NCBI RefSeq assembly: GCF_014651035.1 | Contig: NZ_BMWC01000005.1 | Coordinates: 248,001 to 312,000, forward strand | DNA length: 64,000 nucleotides | From: Streptomyces lomondensis | GTDB lineage: Bacteria > Actinomycetota > Actinomycetes > Streptomycetales > Streptomycetaceae | Direction of reading: 5' to 3' | Shown: positions 23,692-30,485 of the stretch, piece after piece | Position numbering within the stretch: position 1 is the first letter of the stretch | Layout of the letters: the number at the start of each line of letters is the position of its first letter | Program-made: the position numbers and the translations under genes | The notes under the pieces: generated by a model | Databases searched by the model: none | What the model was told of the DNA's origin: nothing | The model's input: only the letters and a program-made list of their open reading frames with translations

Positions 23692-25802
23692 GCGGGGGTC
23701 AGCCCTCGGGCAACGCCCGGCGACACGAAGAAGGACGGTCGCCAGTCGGCGTCCTCGCCGAGCACCTTCACGTCCCAGGGGCCGAGCGGTACCGCGTCGG
23801 CGTACACGGTGTCCGACAGCACGTCCCGCAGGGCCGTGGGCACCGGCACGGACACCTCCTGCCACGACCAGTTGTGCAGGAAGCGGACGCGGCGGCCGTC
23901 CCGGGCGGTCGCCGAGGTGGCCGTGACGCTCGGGTGGGCGGGGCGCCAGGCGCCGTCGGGGGCGTACCGGTCGAACAGGGCCCGGGCGAAGACCGGGTCG
24001 GGCACGGTGCCGACGTAGGTGATGCGCCCGGCACCGTGGCGGTGGCCGGTGACCGCGGGCCAGCGCCCGAAGTGCGGGTGCACGTACGCGGCCAGCGTCT
24101 CGGCGCCCTGCGGCCGCAGCCCGTCCGCCCAGTGCAGCGCGTGCGCGTCGGCCGGGAGGGGAAGGGCGTCCGTGCCGGTGACGGGCAGCGGGTCGCGCAG
24201 GTTGCTGAACTCGTCGTACGTCACCCCGGCCGCCTCGGCCAGCCGCCCCGGCTGGAGGTCGGTGCGGGCCCGGGCCTCGGTGTCGCCGTAGCCGGTGCGG
24301 GGGCCGAGCACGAGGTGGCCGCCGGCCTCGGCGTAGGCGCGCAGCCGGTCGAGGACGGTGTCGTCGGCGGCGTAGTAGGCGGGGACGACCAGGACGGGCG
24401 GCAGCTCGGCGTCCGCCAGCTGCCCGGGGTGCAGCACGCGCGCCTGGAGTCCCGCGTCGAAGGCGCCCCGGTAGAAGGCGTCGAAGATCCTCTCGTACGA
24501 CCGCCCGTCCGGCTCCCCGGCGGCGTCGGCCAGCGGCGGCTGCCCCTGGAGCGCCCACTTGCTGGGGCCGTCGTACAGGAAGGCGACGTCGGCGTCCGGC
24601 GTGAGGGCCGACACGAGGTCCCCGGCCTTCTCCAACTCGGCTCCCAGCGCGGCCAGTTCGCGGTAGACGCGGCCGGGGCGCCCGTTGTGGGGAAGGATGC
24701 CGCCCCAGTAGGTCTCGGCGCCGAAGTGCAGGGTGTGCCAGTGCCAGTACTCGATCATCGACGCGCCGCGGGAGATCAGCGCCCAGGCGGCCTGGCGCCA
24801 CTGGCCGTCGTAGGCGGGTCGGTTGTCCCAGGAGCCGCTGATGGCCTGCGCGTTGGTCTCCGTCACCAGGAAGGGCTCCTGGCGTGAGGAGTACATGCGG
24901 TCGGCGCTGCGGTACAGCGCCCAGGTGCCGTTCGTCGTCCAGTTCTGGCCGTCGCCGCCGGTGTCCGGGAGGGCGAGGGCGTCCTGCATCGTGTAGTACG
25001 GGTTGCCCGCGGTGACGTCGAGGCGGTCGGTGAGGCGGTCGTCCTCGACGCCCTGGCGGTCGTAGGAGATGCAGGTGGTGACGAACTGGCCGGGGCGGGC
25101 GTACTCGCGCACGATGTCTGCCTGCCAGGTGATGAACTCGGTGACGAGCCGGGCCTGGAAGCGCCGCCACGCCAGGTCGTACTGCGGCTGGGCGTTGCCG
25201 TCCGGGGTCCACAGGTCGGCCCAGGTGGACAGCCGGTGGGACCAGTAGACCAGGCCCCATTCCCGGTTGAGGGTCTCCACGTCGCCGTACCGCGCGCGCA
25301 GTTCGTCGGCGAAGCGCTGGAAGACGCCGTGGTTGTGCAGCAGGTGCAGGCCGGGCTCGTTGTCGACCTGGTAGCCGATGACCGCGGGGTGATCGGCGTA
25401 CCGTTCGGTGATCCTGCGGATGATCCGCTCGGCGTGGAAGCGGAACGCCGGGTGGGTGAGGTCGACCTCCTGCCGGGCGCCCCAGCCGAGCCGCTCGCCC
25501 GTGCGGGTCTCCCCCGTGACCTCCGGGTACAGCCGGGCCAGCCACGGCGGCACCGCGTACGTCGGCGTCCCGAGGATCACCGAGATGCCCCGCTCGTGGG
25601 CGCCGTCCAGCACCGGCTGGAGCCAGTCGAGGTCGAAGCGGCCGTTCTCGGGCTCCCAGGTGGACCAGACGGACTCCCCGACGCGGATCACCGTGAAGCG
25701 GGCCTCGGCCATCAGGTCGAGGTCGTCCTTGAGGCGGTCGTAGGGCTGGTACTCGTGGTAGTAGGCGGCACCGAACAGGACGCGTCGGGGCAGCTCGAAC
25801 AT
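23637..25802 (-). CDS. Beta-galactosidase, GH42
   Basis: A 721-residue GH42 enzyme of full family length, without signal peptide, so cytoplasmic. Acid/base Glu lies in YQVDNEPGL near residue 147 and the nucleophile Glu in LVTETNAQ near 314; trimerisation and C-terminal beta-sandwich regions follow. It hydrolyses galactosides imported by the transporter encoded just upstream on the same strand. ATG at 25802 has AAGGAG seven bases before it. The last residues (from about 695, ARGLTPAQATAAGRSAARRD) are low complexity and read into the convergent MATE gene, suggesting loss of an earlier stop. Confidence 0.92.
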   Translation of the reverse strand: MFELPRRVLFGAAYYHEYQPYDRLKDDLDLMAEARFTVIRVGESVWSTWEPENGRFDLDWLQPVLDGAHERGISVILGTPTYAVPPWLARLYPEVTGETRTGERLGWGARQEVDLTHPAFRFHAERIIRRITERYADHPAVIGYQVDNEPGLHLLHNHGVFQRFADELRARYGDVETLNREWGLVYWSHRLSTWADLWTPDGNAQPQYDLAWRRFQARLVTEFITWQADIVREYARPGQFVTTCISYDRQGVEDDRLTDRLDVTAGNPYYTMQDALALPDTGGDGQNWTTNGTWALYRSADRMYSSRQEPFLVTETNAQAISGSWDNRPAYDGQWRQAAWALISRGASMIEYWHWHTLHFGAETYWGGILPHNGRPGRVYRELAALGAELEKAGDLVSALTPDADVAFLYDGPSKWALQGQPPLADAAGEPDGRSYERIFDAFYRGAFDAGLQARVLHPGQLADAELPPVLVVPAYYAADDTVLDRLRAYAEAGGHLVLGPRTGYGDTEARARTDLQPGRLAEAAGVTYDEFSNLRDPLPVTGTDALPLPADAHALHWADGLRPQGAETLAAYVHPHFGRWPAVTGHRHGAGRITYVGTVPDPVFARALFDRYAPDGAWRPAHPSVTATSATARDGRRVRFLHNWSWQEVSVPVPTALRDVLSDTVYADAVPLGPWDVKVLGEDADWRPSFFVSPGVARGLTPAQATAAGRSAARRDSARP

Positions 25803-25830
25803 GCTTCTCCTTCAGGCGGGTGGGGGAACG

Positions 25831-26649
25831 TCAGCCCTTGACGGCGCCCGTGGACAGGCCTTCGAGGAGCTGCTTGCGCAGCAGCACGAAGAGGGCGACG
25901 GCGGGCAGGACGGCGAGGACGGCTCCGGCGAGCACGAGGTCGTACTGCCGCTGCTCCGACACGAACAGGGTCTGCAGGCCCAGCGGCAGGGTGTACTGGG
26001 AGCTGTCGGAGACCAGCACCAGCGGCCACAGGAAGCTGTTGTAGCTCTGCAGGAACTGCCAGACGGCCAGGGCGCCCAGCGAGGGCCGCAGCAGGGGCAG
26101 CACGATGGTCCGGAAGATGCCGAACTCGCTCGCCCCGTCGATCCGGGCGGCCTCCAGCACCGAGTCCGGGACGGACTGCACGATGTACTGCTGCATCATG
26201 AAGATCCCGAACGCGGGCGCCACCCAGGGCACGATCAGCGCGAACCAGGGGCTGCCCAGGCCGGTCTTGACGAGGATCACGAACAGCGGCACGAGGATCA
26301 CCGCGAACGGGATCGACAGCGAGCTGAACATGACGTCGAACAGCAGCCGCTTCCCGGCGAAGCGGAACTTGGCGAAGCCGTAGCCGGCGAGCGCGCAGAC
26401 GAAGACGGACACGGTGGTGGCGACGACGGCGACCACTGTGCTCATCAGGAACCAGCGGCCGAAGGGCTGGTCGGTGAGCAGGGTGCGGTAGTTGTCGAGC
26501 GTGAAGGGGTCCGGGACGAGTTCCGGCGGGTAGCCGAAGATGTCGCCGCGCGGTTTGAACGAGCCGCTCAGCGCCCACACCAGCGGGGCTAGGAAGCCCG
26601 CGAACAGCAGGGCGAGGAAGGCGTAGAGGGGCAGCCGGGCGCGTGTCAT
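25831..26649 (-). CDS. Sugar ABC transporter permease, MalG/LacG type
   Basis: A 272-residue permease with six helices and EAA loop EAARIDGASEFGIFRTIVLPLLRP. The C-terminal tail ends LLEGLSTGAVKG, the standard end of carbohydrate-uptake family 1 MalG-like subunits. ATG at 26649 overlaps the first permease stop as ATGA. It pairs with the MalF-like permease to carry a galactoside, given the GH42 gene 28 bases downstream. No ATPase gene is in the operon; Streptomyces usually supply the shared MsiK from elsewhere. Confidence 0.92.
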   Translation of the reverse strand: MTRARLPLYAFLALLFAGFLAPLVWALSGSFKPRGDIFGYPPELVPDPFTLDNYRTLLTDQPFGRWFLMSTVVAVVATTVSVFVCALAGYGFAKFRFAGKRLLFDVMFSSLSIPFAVILVPLFVILVKTGLGSPWFALIVPWVAPAFGIFMMQQYIVQSVPDSVLEAARIDGASEFGIFRTIVLPLLRPSLGALAVWQFLQSYNSFLWPLVLVSDSSQYTLPLGLQTLFVSEQRQYDLVLAGAVLAVLPAVALFVLLRKQLLEGLSTGAVKG

Positions 26650-27587
26650 GAGGCGGCCTTCCCGATGCCGAGGAGACGGTTGACGAGTCGGCTGAGGCCG
26701 AAGACGAGGACGAAGAGGACGACGGCGGCGGCCGCCGCGTAGCCGAACTGCTGGCGCTGGAAGGCGGCCCGGTAGATGAACATCGTCACCGAGAGGGTGG
26801 ACTCGGCCGGTCCGCCGCCGGTCAGCAGGTAGGGCTCCTCGAAGATCTGGGCCGCGCCGATGAAGGACGTGACGACGACGAACGCCGTCACCGGCTTGAG
26901 CGCCGGCAGGGTGACGGTGGTGAAGGTGTGCAGCCGTCCGGCTCCGTCGAGGGCGGCGGCCTCGTACAGCTCCCGGGGCACGTTCTGCAGCCCGGCGAGG
27001 AAGAAGACGGTGAGGTAGCCGGTCCAGCGCCACAGCATGACCAGGGCGATGCTCACCTTGGCCAGGCCCGGATCGCCCAGCCAGTCGACGCCGCCGGTGC
27101 CGAACAGGGAGCGCAGCACCGCGTTCGCCAGGCCGAACTGCCGGTCGAAGACCAGACCGAAGATGAGCGCGACCAGGATCGGGGAGACCACGATCGGCAC
27201 GAAGTAGGCGGTGCGCCACAGGTCGCGCACGCGCAGGCCCCGGGTGTTGAGGCCCTGGGCGATCAGCAGGGCGAGCGGGACGACGAGGCAGACCGCGACC
27301 AGGACGAAGACGGCGGTGTTGCCGAGGGCCCGGTGAAAGCTTATGTCGGTGGCGAGGAGCCGGTAGTTGCGCAGCCCCACCCAGTGCGGCGTCCCGAGCC
27401 CGACCCACTCGGTGAGACTGAGCCACAGCGAGACACCGACCGGGACGAGCATGAACAGGACGTAGAGCAGATAGAAGGGCGAGATGAAGAGGTAGGGCGC
27501 CCAGGCCTTGCGGGGGCGGTGTTCCTCCCGGCCCTGAGTGCTGTGCGCACGGGCGGCGCCGGGCGGCCCGGCGACGGTGGTGGTCAT
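26646..27587 (-). CDS. Sugar ABC transporter permease, MalF/LacF type
   Basis: A 313-residue permease: cytoplasmic N-terminal tail, six helices, EAA loop EAAALDGAGRLHTFTTVTLPALKP. ATG at 27587 is preceded by GGAGGAA. A longer open frame upstream is produced by an interspersed repeat and is not coding. It lies 114 bases after the binding-protein stop, with a hairpin-rich repeat in the gap that may lower expression of the permeases relative to the binding protein, as is common in such operons. Confidence 0.92.
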   Translation of the reverse strand: MTTTVAGPPGAARAHSTQGREEHRPRKAWAPYLFISPFYLLYVLFMLVPVGVSLWLSLTEWVGLGTPHWVGLRNYRLLATDISFHRALGNTAVFVLVAVCLVVPLALLIAQGLNTRGLRVRDLWRTAYFVPIVVSPILVALIFGLVFDRQFGLANAVLRSLFGTGGVDWLGDPGLAKVSIALVMLWRWTGYLTVFFLAGLQNVPRELYEAAALDGAGRLHTFTTVTLPALKPVTAFVVVTSFIGAAQIFEEPYLLTGGGPAESTLSVTMFIYRAAFQRQQFGYAAAAAVVLFVLVFGLSRLVNRLLGIGKAAS

Positions 27588-27619
27588 GATGGGTTCCTCC
27601 TGATCCGCTGGGTTCGGCA

Positions 27620-27704
27620 GCGCCCCTAAGGGGCGCGGGGCTGTATCGATGTGCGGCTCCGCCGCGTGGGCGCGCCCAGCCACAACGGCGCCGCAGACGA
27701 ACTA
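27620..27704 (-). repeat. Streptomyces-type interspersed repeat, copy 1 (supplies a stop codon)
   Basis: Palindromic GCGCCCC-TAA-GGGGCGC at 27620-27636 is followed by GGCTGTATCGATGTGCGGC and a second hairpin GCGGC-TCC-GCCGC. A closely related copy sits at 58171-58257 and a shorter relative at 43001-43040. Read on the minus strand the element begins TAGTTCGTC, and this TAG is the stop codon of the binding-protein gene. The stem-loops could attenuate transcription between the binding protein and permeases. Confidence 0.7.
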
Positions 27705-29051
27705 CCGCCCGGCCTGATCACGAAAATCGGCCGCTGTCTGCTTCAGCGCCTGACGTGGGGTCAGGTCGCCGTGATACGCCCGCAGCAAGTTCCCCCCGAG
27801 CACGTCGTAGAGGATCGACTGATCGGGACTCTGATGGAACGGCGGCACATCCGGCAGCAGGGAGCGGTAGAGCCGGAAGAGCCGCTGCCCACCGCAGAAG
27901 TCGTCCCGGTACGCGCCCAGTCGGGGGTCGTCGAACACCGACCGCCGGGTGGGCAGATACCCGGTCTCGGTGAAGCGCCGGACCTGGCCGTCATGGGTGA
28001 GCCAGGTCCTGAACAGGAACTCCGTGGCCGCACGGGTGTTGGCCTTGTCCTTGATGACGCCGAAGCCGGTGCCGCCCGCCGCCGCGGTCACCCCGCCCCC
28101 GCCCGTGAACCGCGGCAGCGCCCGCACCCGCCACCTGCCCTTCTGCTCGGGCACGTTGGCCACCAGACCGTAGTTCTTGTACCAGATGGCCATGGGCAGG
28201 CCGATGACCCGGCCCTGCTTCAGCGCGGTCTGCATGGCGGCCCCGTAGTAGTCCGAGACGTCGACGACGAAGCCGCTGCGCAGCCCCTCGCACAGGAAGC
28301 GCAGCACCTCCTCGGCCTCCGGCGAGTCGAGGAGCAGCTGCCCATCGGCGTCGAAGAACGCCCCACCGCGCTGGTAGAGCAGCATCTGGAAGGACTGCAC
28401 GACCTGGCCCGGGTCGCTGCCCACCGTGGAGACCACGCACATCGAGGCCCCGTGGTCGCGGTGCGCCCGGGCGCCCGCCTCGGCGAACTCCTCCCAGGTC
28501 TCGGCCTGTTCGGGGAGCCTGTACTTCGCGAAGAGGTCCTCGCGGTAGAAGTAGACGACCATCGGGGTGTCGGAGTCGAAGGCGTAGACGCTGCCGTCCT
28601 GGCTGAAGGGGGCGGTCCGGGCCGGCAGCAGGTCCTCCTTGAGGCCGGGCACGGCCTCGATGTCGGGGGTGAAGTCGTACAGCAGCCGCTCGGCGATGTC
28701 GCCGCGCAGCATGCGCGGGAAGCTGCCGATCTCGAAGCCCACCAGGTCGGGGGTGCCGCGTCCGGCGACGGCCTGGGCGAGCAGCTTGGTGACGATGTCC
28801 GAAGGCCCGGAGCGGGTGACCTTCAGGTGGTAGCGGAAGTCGGTGGCGCGGTCGGCCGCCGGGACGCCCTTGGCGAAGAACGCCTCGTAGCCCGGGTCGT
28901 GGGTCCACAGGGCGAGGGTGACGTCGCCGGAGGTGCGGGGCGTGGTGTCGGTGTCGCCGCAGGCGGCGAGGGCGGCGGCCGTGCCGAGGCCGAGGGCTCC
29001 GCGCAGCAGGGCGCGGCGGGTCGGCGGGGAGGGGCGTGGTGGGGTGTACAC
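27702..29051 (-). CDS. Sugar ABC transporter substrate-binding lipoprotein (family 1)
   Basis: A 449-residue SBP_bac_1 protein with N-terminal RRALLRGALGLG signal and lipobox LAAC near residue 31. Core motifs: DVTLALWTHDPGYEAFF and the DLVGFEIGSFPRMLRGD region; C-terminal FLFRTWLTHDGQVRRFTE. First gene of the GH42 operon, so it probably binds a beta-galactoside. GTG at 29051 has GAGGAG six bases upstream, and that ribosome site sits in the loop of a perfect hairpin. Confidence 0.9.
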   Translation of the reverse strand: MYTPPRPSPPTRRALLRGALGLGTAAALAACGDTDTTPRTSGDVTLALWTHDPGYEAFFAKGVPAADRATDFRYHLKVTRSGPSDIVTKLLAQAVAGRGTPDLVGFEIGSFPRMLRGDIAERLLYDFTPDIEAVPGLKEDLLPARTAPFSQDGSVYAFDSDTPMVVYFYREDLFAKYRLPEQAETWEEFAEAGARAHRDHGASMCVVSTVGSDPGQVVQSFQMLLYQRGGAFFDADGQLLLDSPEAEEVLRFLCEGLRSGFVVDVSDYYGAAMQTALKQGRVIGLPMAIWYKNYGLVANVPEQKGRWRVRALPRFTGGGGVTAAAGGTGFGVIKDKANTRAATEFLFRTWLTHDGQVRRFTETGYLPTRRSVFDDPRLGAYRDDFCGGQRLFRLYRSLLPDVPPFHQSPDQSILYDVLGGNLLRAYHGDLTPRQALKQTAADFRDQAGR

Positions 29052-29068
29052 ACGTGACTCCTCACGTG
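29051..29068 (-). promoter_or_regulatory. Hairpin presenting the ribosome-binding site of the binding protein
   Basis: On the minus strand CACGTGA-GGAG-TCACGTG forms a perfect seven-base stem with the Shine-Dalgarno core GGAG as the loop, ending at the GTG start. It may act as a protein operator at the DNA level or display or occlude the ribosome site in the RNA; sequence alone cannot decide. Confidence 0.45.
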
Positions 29069-29217
29069 GTGCGGCTACGGGCGGGCAACGCGTGCGGCGG
29101 CGGTCCCGGACGGCGCACGCGGGCAGGGCGGCTCGGGCCGGCGGCGGGGTGCCGGGGCGGCCGTACCGCCGACGGTCGGCGGGTGGGTGGCGGGGTCGAG
29201 GTCGGGGTCGGAAGCGG

Positions 29218-30300
29218 TCAGGGGGCCGGGGCGGGGTGGGGCGCGGGGCCGGGCTCGCGTACCGGCCCGGTCGAGGCCCGCACGGTCAGTTCGACCGCCC
29301 GGTCGGCCGGTCCGGCCGGTGCGGGGCGGCCCTCGATCAGGGCGATCAGTACGTCGACGGCGCGGTCGGCGACGGCGGCGAAGTTCTGCCGGACGGTGGT
29401 CAGCGGCGGGGAGAGGTAGGCGGCGGCGGGGATGTCGTCGTAGCCGACGACGCTCACGTCGCCGGGGACGGCACGGCCGGCGTCGGCGAAGGCGCGCAGG
29501 GCGCCGATGGCCATGTCGTCGTTGGCGGCGAACACGGCGGTGACGTCGGAGAGTCCGGCGAGCTGCCGCCCGGCGGCGTATCCGGAGGCCGGGCTCCAGT
29601 CGCCGGGTGACGGCAGGGGCGGTTCGGGTGCGCCGGCGGCGGCGAGGGCCTCGCGCCAGCCGCGCAGGCGGTCGCGTGCGGCCCACCAGTCCTGCGGCCC
29701 GGGGAGGTGCCAGACGGTGCGGTGGCCGAGGGAGAGCAGGTGCTCGGTGGCGATCCGGGCGGCCGCGACGCCGTCGGCGCCGACCACGGCACTGGTGCCC
29801 GGCGTCAGCTCCACGCCCTCGCCGAGGCTGACCACCGGCACGTCCGCGCTCAGCCTGAGCGGGGTGCCGTCGTCGATGGGCTCGGACAGCACGATCCCGT
29901 CCACGCCCTGTTCCAGCAGCGCGTCCACGGCCGCCGAGATGCGCTGCCCCTCCAGGGTGGTGGCCAGAGCCACGGAGTACCCGGCCCGCCGCATGGCCCG
30001 CTCCAGGGCGATGAGCAGGGTCGACGGGCCGTAGAGCGTACTGCCGAGCGAGACCACGCCGATGCGGCGGTAGCGGCCGAGGAGCAGGGCGCGGGCCGCG
30101 GTGTTGGGACGGTAGTCCAGTTCGCGGATGGCCCGCAGGACGCGGTCGCGGACCTCCGGGCTGACATGAGGCTCCCCGTTGACGACCCGCGACACGGTCT
30201 TCTGCGACACCCCGGCGGCCCGGGCGACCTCGGTCATGCCGGGTCCACGGCGGCGCCGGCCACCGGCGGCCGAGGTGCCCTCGCCTCCGCTCGTGGTCAT
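29218..30300 (-). CDS. LacI-family transcriptional regulator
   Basis: A 360-residue regulator. The helix-turn-helix (MTEVARAAGVSQKTVSRVVNGE, shown at residues 22-43) and hinge YRPNTAARALL are followed by a periplasmic-binding-type ligand domain to residue 340. It lies upstream of and parallel to the GH42/sugar importer operon, so it is the likely repressor with a galactoside or derived sugar as inducer. Two perfect palindromes sharing core TGACTACGTAGTCA lie 41 to 104 bases before its start and should be its own operators; none is seen in front of the binding-protein gene, so the operon may be transcribed from the LacI promoter. Confidence 0.9.
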   Translation of the reverse strand: MTTSGGEGTSAAGGRRRRGPGMTEVARAAGVSQKTVSRVVNGEPHVSPEVRDRVLRAIRELDYRPNTAARALLLGRYRRIGVVSLGSTLYGPSTLLIALERAMRRAGYSVALATTLEGQRISAAVDALLEQGVDGIVLSEPIDDGTPLRLSADVPVVSLGEGVELTPGTSAVVGADGVAAARIATEHLLSLGHRTVWHLPGPQDWWAARDRLRGWREALAAAGAPEPPLPSPGDWSPASGYAAGRQLAGLSDVTAVFAANDDMAIGALRAFADAGRAVPGDVSVVGYDDIPAAAYLSPPLTTVRQNFAAVADRAVDVLIALIEGRPAPAGPADRAVELTVRASTGPVREPGPAPHPAPAP

Positions 30301-30340
30301 GGGCGCCCCCAGGGGTCCGGCCGGCTCTCTCGATGACGAT

Positions 30341-30358
30341 GGTGACTACGTAGTCACC
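30341..30358. promoter_or_regulatory. LacI-type operator, proximal
   Basis: Perfect 18-base palindrome GGTGACTACGTAGTCACC, with the CG centre expected for LacI-family operators. It lies 41 bases upstream of the LacI start. Its centre is 44 bases from the distal operator, close to four helical turns, suited to cooperative binding. Confidence 0.75.
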
Positions 30359-30382
30359 ACCAGAGCATCGGATGCACGGCCC

Positions 30383-30404
30383 GGCATGACTACGTAGTCA
30401 TGCC
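30383..30404. promoter_or_regulatory. LacI-type operator, distal
   Basis: Perfect 22-base palindrome with arms GGCATGACTAC and GTAGTCATGCC, sharing the 14-base core TGACTACGTAGTCA with the proximal operator. Together the two sites make autoregulation of the LacI gene very likely. Confidence 0.75.
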
Positions 30405-30485
30405 AGTGTGTGAGGCGGCGCGGGCCGCGTCAACGGCCCGGACGGAAACGATCGGAAACGATCCGCCGGTCGGCCGAAGCAGGGC

